Shown here piece by piece: positions 41,071-50,420 of a stretch of 50,420 bases of DNA. Both the position numbers and the translations under genes were made by a program. The DNA comes from Streptomyces sp. SolWspMP-5a-2. Its GTDB lineage: Bacteria > Actinomycetota > Actinomycetes > Streptomycetales > Streptomycetaceae. Position 1 is the stretch's first letter. The number at the start of each line of letters is the position of its first letter. Location: positions 1 through 50,420 of the forward strand of contig NZ_FMCI01000089.1 in the NCBI RefSeq assembly GCF_900091845.1, read 5' to 3'. The notes under the pieces are model-generated. The model worked only from the letters and a program-made list of their open reading frames with translations. It was not told the origin of the DNA and made no database searches.

Positions 41071-42333
41071 ATGGACGTGAACGCGGCGGTCGCCGCAGCG
41101 GCAGCGATCGCCGGGGTACTCACCGGTGTCATCGCCATGCTGGCGTTCCGCTGGAGCGAACGCGACCTGAAACGCCCCACCCGCACCTCCCTGCACACCG
41201 ATCCCGTGCTCCCGCCCGGCGTGGACACGGTCCTGTCGGTCCTGCGGTCCTCCGCCGTCGTGCTCGACGAGGCCGACGCCGTCGTCAAGGCCAGCTCCGC
41301 CGCGTACGCGCTGGGACTGGTCCGCGGCGGCAGGCTCTCCGTGGAGCCGATGCTCCAGATGGCCAGGGACACCCGGCGGGACGGCGAGATACGGCAGGTG
41401 GAGCTGGACCTGCCCAGGAGGGGTACCGGCCGGGGCGACGCCCTCGCCGTCTCCGCCCGGGTGGCCCCGCTCGGGTCGCGGCTCGTGCTGCTGCTCGTCG
41501 AGGACCTCACGGAGGCCCGCCGCATCGAGGCGGTCCGCCGTGACTTCGTCGCGAACGTCAGCCACGAGCTGAAGACCCCGGTCGGAGCCCTCTCCCTGCT
41601 CTCCGAGGCCGTCATGGACGCCTCCGACGACCCCGAGGCCGTCGAGCGCTTCGCGGGCCGCATGCAGATCGAGGCGACCCGGCTGACCAACCTGGTGCAG
41701 GAGCTCATCGACCTCTCCCGGGTGCAGAACGACGACCCGCTGGAGGACGCCGAGCCGGTCCGGGTCGACGAACTGGTCGCCGAGGCCATCGACCGCTGCC
41801 GGCACGCGGCGGGCACCAAGCAGATCACCATGGCCGCGGGCGGCACCGCCGACCTGCACGTCTGGGGCAACCGCGGCCAGCTCGCCGCCGCCCTGGGCAA
41901 CCTGGTCGAGAACGCCGTCAACTACTCCCCGGCCCGCACCCGCGTGGGCATAGCCGCCCGCAGGACCAGCGCGCCCGGCGGGGACTCCATCGAGGTCGCC
42001 GTGACCGATCAGGGCATCGGCATCTCGGAGAAGGACAAGGAGCGCGTCTTCGAGCGCTTCTACCGCGTCGACCCGGCCCGCTCCCGTGCCACCGGCGGCA
42101 CGGGCCTGGGGCTCGCGATCGTCAAGCACGTGGCCGCCTCGCACGGCGGGGAGGTCACCGTGTGGAGCTCCGAAGGCCAGGGCTCCACGTTCACCCTGAG
42201 ACTGCCGGAGGCGGGGGCTGCCCGCGACCGCGCACAGCAGCACCCCGACCTCGACGACGAGGCCGGACACCCCGACTCGTCCGACGAGTCATCCCCGTTC
42301 GAACCGCTTCCCGCCCCGGAGGTCCTTCCGTGA
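41071..42333 (+). CDS. phoR: Sensor histidine kinase PhoR
   Basis: 420 residues. One N-terminal membrane segment (AAIAGVLTGVIAMLAF), a PAS-like region, the dimerisation box FVANVSHELKTPVGAL with phospho-acceptor His165, and the ATPase boxes: N-box NLVENAVNYSP, G1 VTDQGIGI and F/G2 FERFYRVDPARSRATGGTGL. It is the SenX3/PhoR-type kinase of phosphate starvation. The position beside phoU and phoP gives the name. The stop overlaps the phoP start (GTGA). Confidence 0.94.
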   Translation: MDVNAAVAAAAAIAGVLTGVIAMLAFRWSERDLKRPTRTSLHTDPVLPPGVDTVLSVLRSSAVVLDEADAVVKASSAAYALGLVRGGRLSVEPMLQMARDTRRDGEIRQVELDLPRRGTGRGDALAVSARVAPLGSRLVLLLVEDLTEARRIEAVRRDFVANVSHELKTPVGALSLLSEAVMDASDDPEAVERFAGRMQIEATRLTNLVQELIDLSRVQNDDPLEDAEPVRVDELVAEAIDRCRHAAGTKQITMAAGGTADLHVWGNRGQLAAALGNLVENAVNYSPARTRVGIAARRTSAPGGDSIEVAVTDQGIGISEKDKERVFERFYRVDPARSRATGGTGLGLAIVKHVAASHGGEVTVWSSEGQGSTFTLRLPEAGAARDRAQQHPDLDDEAGHPDSSDESSPFEPLPAPEVLP

Positions 42334-43010
42334 CCCGAGTGCTCGTCGTCGAGGACGAGGAGTCCTTCTCCGACGCCCTGTCCTACATGCTCCGCAAAGA
42401 GGGCTTCGAGGTCGCCGTCGCGACCACCGGACCCGACGGACTCGACGAGTTCGAGCGCAACGGCGCCGACCTCGTCCTGCTCGACCTGATGCTGCCGGGC
42501 CTGCCCGGCACCGAGGTCTGCCGTCAGCTGCGCGGCCGCTCCAACGTCCCCGTGATCATGGTCACCGCCAAGGACAGCGAGATCGACAAGGTGGTGGGCC
42601 TGGAGATAGGGGCCGACGACTACGTCACCAAGCCGTTCTCCTCGCGCGAGCTGGTCGCCCGCATCCGCGCCGTGCTGCGCCGCCGCGGCGAGCCCGAGGA
42701 GGTCACCCCGGCCGCCCTGGAGGCGGGCCCGGTCCGGATGGACGTCGACCGGCACGTGGTGACCGTCTCCGGCTCCAAGGTCGACCTCCCGCTGAAGGAG
42801 TTCGACCTGCTGGAGATGCTGCTGCGCAACGCGGGCCGGGTGCTGACCCGCATGCAGCTCATCGACCGGGTCTGGGGCGCCGACTACGTCGGGGACACCA
42901 AGACCCTCGACGTCCACGTCAAGCGCCTGCGCGCCAAGATCGAGCCGGACCCGGGCGCGCCGCGCTACCTCGTCACGGTCCGCGGTCTCGGCTACAAGTT
43001 CGAGCCGTAG
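42330..43010 (+). CDS. phoP: Response regulator PhoP
   Basis: 226 residues from GTG 42330, overlapping the phoR stop, with GGAGG nine bases upstream. Receiver: VLVVEDEESFSDALSYML, phospho-Asp52 in LVLLDLMLPGLPG, and MVTAKDSEIDKVVGLEIGAD with KPF. The OmpR/PhoB winged helix follows: LPLKEFDLLEMLLRNAGRVL, LIDRVWGADYVGDTKTLDVH and YLVTVRGLGYKFEP. It activates phosphate-scavenging genes through PHO boxes and represses secondary metabolism in Streptomyces. Confidence 0.95.
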   Translation: MTRVLVVEDEESFSDALSYMLRKEGFEVAVATTGPDGLDEFERNGADLVLLDLMLPGLPGTEVCRQLRGRSNVPVIMVTAKDSEIDKVVGLEIGADDYVTKPFSSRELVARIRAVLRRRGEPEEVTPAALEAGPVRMDVDRHVVTVSGSKVDLPLKEFDLLEMLLRNAGRVLTRMQLIDRVWGADYVGDTKTLDVHVKRLRAKIEPDPGAPRYLVTVRGLGYKFEP

Positions 43011-43030
43011 ACCGACCCGCGCACACAAGA

Positions 43031-43063
43031 AAGGGCGGGCCCCCCTCGCGGGGGCCCGCCCTT
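43031..43063. terminator. Bidirectional terminator between phoP and the lipoprotein gene
   Basis: AAGGGCGGGCCCCC pairs perfectly with GGGGGCCCGCCCTT around a 5-base loop. It lies between convergent genes, 20 bases after the phoP stop. Confidence 0.9.
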
Positions 43064-43088
43064 CTCCACGTACGGGTGGACGCCGCGG

Positions 43089-43766
43089 TCAGTGACCGGC
43101 GGGGGCCGACTCCGACTGCGACGCCGACGCCTCGCCCGAGGGGCTGCCCGAGGCCTCGCCGGTGCCGGAGGCCGGGTCCGCGCTCTGCGACGACGACTCC
43201 GAGGCCGACGGCGACGACGACCCGCTCGGCGTGGTGCCGGGGGCGGCCGGGACGGACGTCGGGCCCCAGGTCGAGAAGTAGCTCTCGGCCGGGACCACGA
43301 AGGCGCGCAGGCTCACGGCGCCGGTCTTGCTGAAGGTGAAGGTGACCTTCTGCGCGTTGCCGTCCTGGACGGCCTCACGGCTGGAGGAGACGACCGCGGA
43401 CGCGTTGCCCTTGCCGCCGATGACGAGGGAGCCGCCGGCCGGGACGGTCAGCTTGCCGCCGCCCTTCGCAGGCTTGAGCTGCGCGGTCTTCCCGGTGCCC
43501 GGCAGGGTGACCGAGTCCAGGGTCTGGGCGGTGCGGCCGCCGTTGAAGAGGGTCGCCGAGACCACCGCGGGACCGGTCGACTTCAGGTCCGGCTGGGTGA
43601 TGACGATGGCGTTCTGGATCTTGATGACCCCGACCTGGGTGGCCGCGTTGTCCGGCTTGACCTCCAGGGTCTGGGCGTTGTTGCCGGCCGCGCACGAGGC
43701 GAGCGAGGCGATCGAGAACGCGATGACGGCGGCGGCGGGGGCGCCGCGTCGAAGGCTGCTGCTCAC
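43089..43766 (-). CDS. Secreted lipoprotein of the PhoP neighbourhood
   Basis: 225 residues. The signal peptide is AVIAFSIASLASC with lipobox LASC, so Cys is lipidated outside the membrane. The mature part (~30-165) is a beta-sandwich-like domain: IKIQNAIVITQPDLKSTGPA, VVSATLFNGGRTAQTLDSVT and VPAGGSLVIGG. This resembles DUF461/PCuAC-like lipoproteins but lacks their Met/His copper motif. The tail is Ser/Glu/Ala-rich and disordered. The gene is conserved between phoP and carD (equivalent of SCO4231). The function is unknown. Confidence 0.85.
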   Translation of the reverse strand: MSSSLRRGAPAAAVIAFSIASLASCAAGNNAQTLEVKPDNAATQVGVIKIQNAIVITQPDLKSTGPAVVSATLFNGGRTAQTLDSVTLPGTGKTAQLKPAKGGGKLTVPAGGSLVIGGKGNASAVVSSSREAVQDGNAQKVTFTFSKTGAVSLRAFVVPAESYFSTWGPTSVPAAPGTTPSGSSSPSASESSSQSADPASGTGEASGSPSGEASASQSESAPAGH

Positions 43767-44388
43767 GGCGGCGGCAACTCCTTGACTCGAACGTGGCGAC
43801 GTGTAAAGCCGCCCTAAGTATGTGTCGGCGGCTTCAGGTTACCGAGCCGTTCGCGCGCCGCCGCACCCGACCCTCCCCCTGGCGGCACCGGTTCCTCCCG
43901 AGGGGGGCCCGCGCGGCGGCGCCGGACCGCGCGCCGGTCATTCGCATATCCGCGCCCGGCATAGCTCCGTCATAGGTTCGGCATACGTATGGCGGCACCC
44001 GGAAAATCCCCCGGAAGGGAATCCGGGGAATCCGGGTGCGGCCGGAAATTGATCACGGGCCGAACCGTGCGGCGGGTGTGATCCATTTCCGGAAACGTCT
44101 CGTACCCGCCTCCCGTGCATCGAACGGAGTAGCGGAAGTCGCACGCTTGCAACCAGACATATGGGGACGTTCGTCCCCTCGTGAGGGCCTCCGGATGCGT
44201 GTGACGTACGGGTTTCGGCTCCCTCGAACAGTGGCTCCGACCTGCGAATACCTTCTTCCGGTCGGCCCGCGAAGCACGTTCCTGTTGCTGTTGTCAAGCC
44301 CCGAGATATGCCCTGACCTGCGAAAACGCCATTCAGAACCCGCAGTTTCCGTGTTACCCTGGATAGCCACGGAAGGGGTACCTGTCAC
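43767..44388. other. Long divergent intergenic region between lipoprotein gene and carD
   Basis: 622 bases with no supported gene, less GC-rich than its neighbours. A likely carD -10, TACCCT, lies at 44355-44360, about 29 bases before the ATG. Bases 43980-44060 contain GG-A-AA-rich repeats (GGAAAATCCCCCGGAAGG and similar). The length suggests several promoters or an uncharacterised small RNA. Confidence 0.5.
43806..43834. promoter_or_regulatory. Inverted repeat upstream of the lipoprotein gene
   Basis: AAGCCGCC and GGCGGCTT flank a 13-base AT-richer spacer (CTAAGTATGTGTC), 40 bases before the lipoprotein start. It may be an operator or leader hairpin. Confidence 0.45.
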
Positions 44389-44871
44389 ATGACGTTCAAG
44401 GTTGGCGACACCGTGGTCTATCCCCATCACGGGGCCGCGCTGATCGAGGCTATCGAAACTCGCCAGATCAAAGGCGTGGACAAGACCTACTTGGTGCTGA
44501 AGGTCGCCCAGGGCGACCTGACGGTACGTGTGCCAGCGGACAATGCGGAGTTCGTCGGCGTGCGTGATGTGGTCGGTCAGGACGGGCTCGACCGGGTCTT
44601 CGAGGTGCTGCGCGCGCCGTACGCCGAGGAGCCCACGAACTGGTCCCGTCGCTACAAGGCAAATCTCGAGAAGCTCGCCTCCGGCGATGTCATCAAGGTC
44701 GCGGAAGTCGTGCGTGACCTGTGGCGTCGTGAGCGCGAGCGCGGACTGTCCGCCGGCGAGAAGCGCATGCTCGCCAAGGCGCGCCAGATCCTGGTGAGCG
44801 AACTGGCCCTCGCGGAGAACACGAACGAGGACAAGGCCGAGGCCCTGCTCGACGAGGTTCTCGCGTCCTGA
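44389..44871 (+). CDS. carD: CarD-family RNA polymerase-binding transcription factor
   Basis: 160 residues. The N-terminal RNAP-interacting domain reads [40 protein letters not shown]. The C-terminal helical DNA-binding part contains [20 protein letters not shown], with the Trp that wedges into promoter DNA, and [20 protein letters not shown]. Actinobacterial CarD stabilises open complexes at rRNA and housekeeping promoters. All the usual features are present at the usual length. Confidence 0.96.
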   Translation: MTFKVGDTVVYPHHGAALIEAIETRQIKGVDKTYLVLKVAQGDLTVRVPADNAEFVGVRDVVGQDGLDRVFEVLRAPYAEEPTNWSRRYKANLEKLASGDVIKVAEVVRDLWRRERERGLSAGEKRMLAKARQILVSELALAENTNEDKAEALLDEVLAS

Positions 44872-45159
44872 ACGCATGACGGCAGGCCACCCGCCCGCCT
44901 CGGCACTCAGTACACCGAAGCACGAAGCACACCGAAATGCCGCGGTGCCCGATGACATCTCAGCTGTCGCCGGGCGCTGCGGCATGTTCGTACCCGGAAG
45001 CCGTCGCACCACGCATGCCGGGGAAGCCCCGATACTGGGCGTGCCGGGCCCGGGCAGCAGGCTCGACCGGGGTCACGGAAGGGTCCGGTCAAGGCGTCGT
45101 GCCCGGCACTTCCCAGGCCATACCCACGCCGGACCGGCACACAAACCTGACAGGAACCG

Positions 45160-45912
45160 ATGTCTGACGATTCGCTCCCTTCGCCCGCGGGAACCCGGAC
45201 GGCGGCCGTGATCCCGGCCGCCGGACGCGGTGTACGCCTCGGTCCCGGCGCCCCCAAGGCGCTCCGCGCGCTGGGCGGCACCCCGATGCTGATCCACGCC
45301 GTGCGGGCGCTCGCGGCCTCCCGCGCCGTCTCCCTGGTCGTCGTCGTGGCCCCGCCGGACGGCGCGGCCGAGGTCAGGTCGCTGCTGGACGCGCACGCGC
45401 TGCCCGAGCGCACCGACTTCCTGGTGGTGCCCGGCGGCGAGACCCGCCAGGAGTCCGTGCGGCTCGGCCTGGACGCGCTGCCCGAGGGCCACGACATCGT
45501 GCTGGTCCACGACGCGGCCCGGCCGCTGGTCCCCGTCGACACCGTCGACGCGGTCATCGAGGCGGTGCGCGACGGCGCCCTCGCCGTGGTGCCCGCGCTG
45601 CCGCTCGCCGACACCGTCAAGGAGGTCGGGGCCGCGCCCGCGCCCGGCGCGCCCGAACCGGTCGTCGCCACCCCGGAGCGGGCCCGGCTGCGGGCCGTCC
45701 AGACCCCGCAGGGGTTCGACCGGCAGACCCTGGTCAGGGCGCACCGGACGGTCACCGACGAGGTCACCGACGACGCGGGCATGGTCGAGAAGCTCGGCCT
45801 GGGCGTCGTCGTCGTGCCCGGTCACGAGGAGGCGTTCAAGGTCACCCGGCCGCTCGACCTGGTCCTCGCGGAGGCGGTCCTCACCCGCAGGAGGCTCAAC
45901 GATGGCTTCTGA
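45160..45912 (+). CDS. ispD: 2-C-methyl-D-erythritol 4-phosphate cytidylyltransferase
   Basis: 250 residues. Third step of the MEP isoprenoid pathway: joins CTP to methylerythritol phosphate. [20 protein letters not shown] is the CTP-binding loop. [31 protein letters not shown] and [15 protein letters not shown] with TDDAGMVE are the conserved substrate motifs. It overlaps ispF by 11 bases. The 288 bases before it (44872-45159) hold no clear gene. Confidence 0.96.
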   Translation: MSDDSLPSPAGTRTAAVIPAAGRGVRLGPGAPKALRALGGTPMLIHAVRALAASRAVSLVVVVAPPDGAAEVRSLLDAHALPERTDFLVVPGGETRQESVRLGLDALPEGHDIVLVHDAARPLVPVDTVDAVIEAVRDGALAVVPALPLADTVKEVGAAPAPGAPEPVVATPERARLRAVQTPQGFDRQTLVRAHRTVTDEVTDDAGMVEKLGLGVVVVPGHEEAFKVTRPLDLVLAEAVLTRRRLNDGF

Positions 45913-46399
45913 CCGGCCGCCCCTGCTGCCCCGGGTCGGCATCGGCACCGACATCCACGCCTTCGAGGAGGGCCGCGAGCTGTGGTGCGCGGGCCTGAAG
46001 TGGGAGGGCGAGGGGCCCGGCCTGGCCGGGCACTCCGACGCCGACGTCGTCGCGCACGCCGCCTGCAACGCGCTGTTCTCCGCGGCCGGACTCGGCGACC
46101 TCGGCGCGCACTTCGGCACCGGGCGCCCCGAGTGGTCCGGCGCCTCCGGGACCGTGCTGCTCACCGAGGCCGCCCGGATCGTCCGGGAGGCGGGCTTCGC
46201 CATCGGCAACGTCGCCGTCCAGGTCGTCGGGCCGCGCCCGAAGATCGGCAGGCGGCGCGCGGAGGCGGAGAAGCTCCTCTCCGAGGCGGCCGGGGCGCCG
46301 GTGTCGGTCTCCGGGGCGACCACCGACGGGCTCGGTTTCCCCGGCCGCGGCGAGGGACTGATGGCGGTGGCGACGGCGCTGGTGGTGCGCGCGGGCTGA
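45902..46399 (+). CDS. ispF: 2-C-methyl-D-erythritol 2,4-cyclodiphosphate synthase
   Basis: 165 residues. Fifth step of the MEP pathway. [14 protein letters not shown] carries the zinc-binding Asp and His, [19 protein letters not shown] the third ligand His, and [15 protein letters not shown] with [20 protein letters not shown] complete the family pattern. Start ATG 45902 lies inside the ispD end, so the two are coupled. Confidence 0.96.
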   Translation: MASDRPPLLPRVGIGTDIHAFEEGRELWCAGLKWEGEGPGLAGHSDADVVAHAACNALFSAAGLGDLGAHFGTGRPEWSGASGTVLLTEAARIVREAGFAIGNVAVQVVGPRPKIGRRRAEAEKLLSEAAGAPVSVSGATTDGLGFPGRGEGLMAVATALVVRAG

Positions 46400-46472
46400 C
46401 AGACGTCCCAAGTCGGTCGCGAAGTCACAAGTCCGGTGCGTTTCACTGCCCCGCGCCCACTACCCTGGTGGG

Positions 46473-47876
46473 GTGACCATTCGCCTGTACGACACCGACG
46501 CCCGGCAGATCCGTGACTTCGTCCCGCTCAGCGCGGGTTGTGTCTCGATCTACCTGTGTGGTGCCACCGTGCAGGCGGCACCCCACATCGGGCACATCCG
46601 CTCGGGGCTGAACTTCGACATCATGCGCCGCTGGTTCACCTACCGCGGCTACGACGTCACGTTCGTGCGCAACGTCACCGACATCGACGACAAGATCATC
46701 GCGAAGGCGGCCGAGCAGGGCCGCCCGTGGTGGTCCATCGGCTACGAGAACGAGCGCGCCTTCAACGACGGCTACACCGCCCTCGGTTGCCTGCCGCCCA
46801 GCTACGAGCCGCGGGCCACCGGGCACGTCACCGAGATGGTGGAGATGATGCAGGGCCTCATCGAACGCGGTCACGCGTACGAGGCCGACGGCAACGTCTA
46901 CTTCGACGTGCGCTCGTTCCCCGGCTACCTCCAGCTCTCCCGGCAGGAGCTGGACAACCTGCGCCAGCCCTCGGGCGACGGCGAGACCGGGAAACGGGAC
47001 GAGCGCGACTTCGCGATGTGGAAGTCCGCGAAGCCCGGCGAGCCGACCTGGTCCACCCCGTGGGGTCCCGGGCGGCCCGGCTGGCACCTGGAGTGCTCGG
47101 CGATGGCCCACAAGTACCTGGGCTCCGCCTTCGACATCCACGGCGGCGGCCTCGACCTGATCTTCCCGCACCACGAGAACGAGATCGCCCAGGCCAAGGC
47201 CTTCGGCGACGAGTTCGCCAGGTACTGGGTCCACAACGCCTGGGTGACCATGGCGGGCGACAAGATGTCCAAGTCGCTCGGCAACAGCGTGCTCGTCTCC
47301 GAGATGGTCAAGCGGTGGCGGCCCATCGTGCTGCGCTACTACCTCGGCACCCCGCACTACCGCTCGATGATCGAGTACAGCGAGGAGTCGCTGCGCGAGG
47401 CCGAGTCGGCGTTCGCGCGGATCGAGGGCTTCGTGCAGCGCGTCATCGAGAAGACCGGCTCCGCCGTCGAACCGGCCGCCGAGGTGCCGCCCGCGTTCGC
47501 CGAGGCGATGGACGACGACCTCGGGGTGCCGCAGGCCCTCGCCATCGTCCACACCACCGTCCGGCAGGGCAACAGCGCGCTCGCCGCCGACGACAAGGAA
47601 GCCGCCGTCGCCCGGCTCGCCGAGGTGCGCGCGATGCTCGCCGTCCTCGGGCTCGACCCCCTCGACCCGCACTGGGCCGGGGACAGCGCCGAGCGCGGCG
47701 AGGACCTGCACGGCGTCGTCGACAGCCTCGTCCGGCTCGTCCTCGACCAGCGCGAGGCGGCCCGCGGACGCAAGGACTGGGCCACCGCCGACGCCATCCG
47801 CGACCAGCTCAACCAGTCCGGCCTCGCCATCGAGGACGGACCACAGGGACCCCGCTGGAGCCTCGGCCCCCGGTAG
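46473..47876 (+). CDS. cysS: Cysteinyl-tRNA synthetase
   Basis: 467 residues from GTG 46473. Class I synthetase: YLCGATVQAAPHIGHIRSGL has the zinc Cys and HIGH motif, FVRNVTDIDDKIIAKA, WHLECSAMAHKYLG and FPHHENEIAQAKAFG the other zinc ligands, and KMSKSLGN the ATP loop. The C-terminal DALR-type and anticodon-binding helices end in RDQLNQSGLAIEDGPQGPRW. Its start lies 73 bases after ispF. Confidence 0.97.
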   Translation: MTIRLYDTDARQIRDFVPLSAGCVSIYLCGATVQAAPHIGHIRSGLNFDIMRRWFTYRGYDVTFVRNVTDIDDKIIAKAAEQGRPWWSIGYENERAFNDGYTALGCLPPSYEPRATGHVTEMVEMMQGLIERGHAYEADGNVYFDVRSFPGYLQLSRQELDNLRQPSGDGETGKRDERDFAMWKSAKPGEPTWSTPWGPGRPGWHLECSAMAHKYLGSAFDIHGGGLDLIFPHHENEIAQAKAFGDEFARYWVHNAWVTMAGDKMSKSLGNSVLVSEMVKRWRPIVLRYYLGTPHYRSMIEYSEESLREAESAFARIEGFVQRVIEKTGSAVEPAAEVPPAFAEAMDDDLGVPQALAIVHTTVRQGNSALAADDKEAAVARLAEVRAMLAVLGLDPLDPHWAGDSAERGEDLHGVVDSLVRLVLDQREAARGRKDWATADAIRDQLNQSGLAIEDGPQGPRWSLGPR

Positions 47877-47966
47877 GTCCCGTCCTTGATCGACTGTGCC
47901 GCCCGGCCCCCCGGGCGGCACACTGCATATACGTACACACGCACGTCTCCCACAGACAGGTAGGTC

Positions 47967-48905
47967 ATGGCCGCTAACAACCGCCGCATGTCCGGCAAGA
48001 AGGGCGCGCAGGTCGGCAGTGGCGGCCAGCGGCGCCGGGGCCTCGAGGGCAAGGGCCCGACCCCGCCCGCCGAGATGCGCAAGGGGCACAAGAAGAACCG
48101 CGTCGCCAACGCCCAGGCCCGGCAGGCCGTGCGCAGGCCCACCCCGCGCCGGGGCGGCAAGGGCACGTCGGAGATGGTCGTCGGCCGCAACCCCGTCGTC
48201 GAGGCGCTGCGCGGCGGCGTGCCCGCCTCCACGCTCTACGTCCAGCAGTTCATCGACAACGACGAGCGGGTCCGCGAGGCGCTGCAGCTCGCGGCCGAGC
48301 GCGGCGGCATCCACCTCATGGAGGCGCCCCGCCCCGAGCTGGACCGCATGACCAACAACCTCAACCACCAGGGCCTGGTCCTCCAGGTCCCGCCGTACGA
48401 GTACGCGCACCCCGAGGACCTCGCGAGCGCCGCCTACGACGCCGGTGAGGACCCGCTGATCGTCGCGCTCGACGGCGTCACCGACCCGCGCAACCTCGGC
48501 GCGGTCGTCCGGTCCGTCTCCGCGTTCGGCGGCCACGGCGTCGTCGTGCCCGAGCGGCGCGCGGCCGGGATGACCGCCGGTGCCTGGAAGACCTCCGCCG
48601 GTACCGCGGCCCGCACCCCGGTCGCCCGTGCCACCAACCTGACGCGCGCCCTGGAGGCGTACAAGAAGGCCGGGATCACGGTCGTCGGTCTGGCGGCCGA
48701 CGGCGACGCCGAGGTCGGCGACCTCCCGGCGCTGCACGGCCCGGTCGTCATCGTCGTCGGCAGCGAGGGCAAGGGCCTGTCCCGGCTGGTCGGGGAGACC
48801 TGCGACCACCTGGTCAGGATCCCGATGCCGGGCGGCGCCGAGTCGCTCAACGCCGGGGTCGCCGCGGGCATCGTGCTGTACGAGGCGGCACGCCGACGCG
48901 ACTGA
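47967..48905 (+). CDS. rlmB: 23S rRNA (guanosine-2'-O-)-methyltransferase RlmB-like (SpoU family)
   Basis: 312 residues. A basic, disordered N-terminal ~65 residues ([13 protein letters not shown] and similar) precede a substrate-binding domain ([20 protein letters not shown]). The SPOUT knot methyltransferase carries all three motifs: [37 protein letters not shown] and [20 protein letters not shown]. It methylates a ribose 2'-OH in rRNA. It follows cysS by 90 bases, a widespread pairing. Confidence 0.93.
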   Translation: MAANNRRMSGKKGAQVGSGGQRRRGLEGKGPTPPAEMRKGHKKNRVANAQARQAVRRPTPRRGGKGTSEMVVGRNPVVEALRGGVPASTLYVQQFIDNDERVREALQLAAERGGIHLMEAPRPELDRMTNNLNHQGLVLQVPPYEYAHPEDLASAAYDAGEDPLIVALDGVTDPRNLGAVVRSVSAFGGHGVVVPERRAAGMTAGAWKTSAGTAARTPVARATNLTRALEAYKKAGITVVGLAADGDAEVGDLPALHGPVVIVVGSEGKGLSRLVGETCDHLVRIPMPGGAESLNAGVAAGIVLYEAARRRD

Positions 48906-49022
48906 ACACCTGTGCCCGCCCTCACCCGGGCGGGTCAATCCCGGCGTCCCGCGCGAGCTTGACGGGGTCCGGACACTTCCGGCGGGTCAAAGCAGTGTCC
49001 TAAACACACGTCACTCGGTTAG

Positions 49023-50420
49023 ATGAGTGTGGACACCAGAACACCCCGCACACCCACGGGGGACCGCTCGTCGGGATTCGACGACGCTCCCGCGCTGAGC
49101 ATGGTGAAGGTGCCGAGCGATCCGGCGCAGGTCATCGTCAATCATGCGAGCTTCCGCGTGCAGTTGGGCGCGTCGTCGCGGCGCCCGCAGTCCTCGCGGT
49201 CCCTGACCGGCGCCGAGGGCCTCGCCCGGGGCGCCGCCGGCCCGGCGAACAGAGGCGCCGCGCCCGCCGGCGCCCGCCGCCGTCCGGTCGTCTGGAGCGG
49301 CAGGTCCGCCCCGGACGACACCGGCGCCCACCGCCTCCTGCAGGCCGTGCGGGGCGGCAGCGTCAGGCACCCCGACGAGCGCGCGGGCGACGCCGGCGCC
49401 ACCCAGGTCATCCCGCGCGTCGGGCAGGAGCCGGGCGGCTACGACGACGTCTACCAGCAGCTCGACCAGACCGTCGAGAACCCCGTCGTCGGCCCCCAGC
49501 GCACCTCGGGGGAGAGCGGCGGCGGGCGCCTGCTGCCCCCCATGCGCACGGTCGGCAGCGCCTACGACGAGCAACCCCCGTACGAGGACCGGCAGTTCAC
49601 CGGGTACGACGACGAGGACGCGCCCGCGCGCGGCGACCGGCGCTCCCGCCGCCACGGCGACGACCCGGCCCGGCACGCCTACTACCCGGGCCGCCGGATG
49701 AACCTGGGCGTGGTGCTGCTGCCGCTGCGGATCTTCCTCGGCTTCATCTCCATCTACGCCGGTATGGGCAAGCTGTGCGACCCCGTCTACTTCGACGGCG
49801 GCAAGCGCGGCTCGATGATGAAGTGGCTCAACACCCTCCACCCGTGGGAGGTCGCCGAGCCGCTGCGCCAGTTCGCCCTGCACCACCCCGTCGGCTCCGG
49901 GCTCGTCATCGCCTTCGCGCAGGTCCTGGTCGGCGTCCTGACGGTGCTCGGCTGCTGGCAGCGGGTGGCCGCCGCGGGCGGTGTGCTGCTGTCGGCGGCG
50001 CTCATCGTCACCGTCAGCTGGAAGACGGTCCCGGCCTACGACGCGCCCGACATCATCTACCTCGCCGCCTGGTCGCCGCTGATCATCGCCGGTGCCCCCG
50101 TCTACTCCGTGGACGGCAGGCTCGCGGGCAGCGCCTGGCGGCGGCTCGGGCCCCGCTCCGACATCTGGGAGCTGCGCGTCTTCGTGCTGCGCCGGGGCGC
50201 CCTGGTCACGGCGATCGTCTGCGGCATCACGCTGCTGCTCGGCTCGCTGCTCGGCGGCGCGGTCCGCGACGCCGACCGGGTCGTCGTCCCCGGGCCCGGG
50301 GAGACGCCGCGCAACCAGATGCCCGGCTCGCCGCTCCCGGAGGAGCCCGGCGCCCCGCGGCGGACGGCGCCGTCCGCGGCCACCTCGCCCACGCAGGGCG
50401 CCACCTCGGCGGGCTCCACG
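49023..50420 (+). CDS. DoxX-family membrane protein (cut by window edge)
   Basis: Open from ATG 49023 to the right edge, 466 residues so far. The N-terminal ~215 residues are polar and disordered, with QVIVNHASFRVQLGASSRRP, and Arg/Gly/Tyr-rich runs. The DoxX-like domain follows from MNLGVVLLPLRIFLGFISIY through AGMGKLCDPVYF, AFAQVLVGVLTVLGCWQRVA, VLLSAALIVTVSWKTVPAYD and IIYLAAWSPLIIAGAPVYSV. Another hydrophobic helix (VTAIVCGITLLLGSLLGG) and a Pro/Ala-rich tail come after. DoxX proteins are membrane partners in thiol and oxidative stress defence. The role here is unknown. Confidence 0.85.
   Translation, partial: MSVDTRTPRTPTGDRSSGFDDAPALSMVKVPSDPAQVIVNHASFRVQLGASSRRPQSSRSLTGAEGLARGAAGPANRGAAPAGARRRPVVWSGRSAPDDTGAHRLLQAVRGGSVRHPDERAGDAGATQVIPRVGQEPGGYDDVYQQLDQTVENPVVGPQRTSGESGGGRLLPPMRTVGSAYDEQPPYEDRQFTGYDDEDAPARGDRRSRRHGDDPARHAYYPGRRMNLGVVLLPLRIFLGFISIYAGMGKLCDPVYFDGGKRGSMMKWLNTLHPWEVAEPLRQFALHHPVGSGLVIAFAQVLVGVLTVLGCWQRVAAAGGVLLSAALIVTVSWKTVPAYDAPDIIYLAAWSPLIIAGAPVYSVDGRLAGSAWRRLGPRSDIWELRVFVLRRGALVTAIVCGITLLLGSLLGGAVRDADRVVVPGPGETPRNQMPGSPLPEEPGAPRRTAPSAATSPTQGATSAGST

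Noticed and set aside
46443..48938. 831-codon antisense open frame over cysS and rlmB
   Set aside because: It lies entirely opposite two well-supported core genes, and its translation shows no domain.
1..50420. tRNA or rRNA genes
   Set aside because: I saw no convincing tRNA cloverleaf with a TTCGA-type T-loop and acceptor pairing, and no rRNA-like stretch.

Overview
The window is actinobacterial and almost certainly Streptomyces: GC is very high, third codon positions are mostly G or C, GTG and TTG starts occur, and the right half carries a recognisable chromosomal core block (gpm, then phoU, phoR-phoP, a lipoprotein gene, carD, ispD-ispF, cysS, rlmB, a DoxX gene). In S. coelicolor the phoU-phoR-phoP equivalents are SCO4228-4230. 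I do not attempt a species name.

Layout. (a) 1-7.7 kb: accessory enzymes (an F420-type reductase fused to hemerythrin, a methyltransferase, a GNAT acetyltransferase, a TetX-like FAD monooxygenase with no proper stop, a SnoaL-like protein). Two broken genes follow: a DUF6461 gene cut by one in-frame TGA, and a gene with a TAG plus a frameshift. (b) 7855-21079: a complete-looking 13.2-kb Tn7-like transposon. It is bounded by 25-bp inverted repeats that match at 21 positions. tnsA-tnsB-tnsC-tniQ are at its left end on the + strand, and its cargo is on the - strand. (c) 21.1-33.7 kb: ordinary Streptomyces chromosome (HTH regulator, heparin-binding-haemagglutinin-like protein, DUF2516, receiver-PP2C phosphatase, NlpC/P60 hydrolase, methyltransferase, mshA, YbjN protein, AraC regulator, DUF2000, MFS exporter, gpm). 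(d) 33.7-35.6 kb: a decayed integrative element with an integrase pseudogene, between two near-identical 18-bp sequences that each lie at a stop codon just before a terminator. (e) 36-50.4 kb: a 1245-residue nSTAND-WD40 protein, a Cys-rich micropeptide, the Pho regulon controllers, carD, MEP-pathway genes, cysS, rlmB and a truncated DoxX gene.

The transposon is the centre of interest. Its cargo reads as a small defence island. First is a reverse transcriptase with UG/Abi-like layout, paired with a two-TM NUDIX protein resembling the CBASS effector Cap16. Next is a two-gene CBASS (HNH-SAVED Cap5 plus CD-NTase) whose CD-NTase is split by one in-frame TAG between catalytic and sensor domains. 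Beside the right end lies an unrecognised operon: a 332-aa protein, a 60-aa two-TM protein and perhaps a 53-aa peptide. An IS1380-family remnant sits between the RT and CBASS modules. The RT/NUDIX pair is clearly AT-richer than its surroundings and looks recently imported.

The best candidates for something undescribed are the RT + two-TM-NUDIX pair, which combines a UG/Abi-type polymerase with a CBASS-type membrane effector, and the right-end operon. Family names come from reading motifs and remembered families. No search was run.
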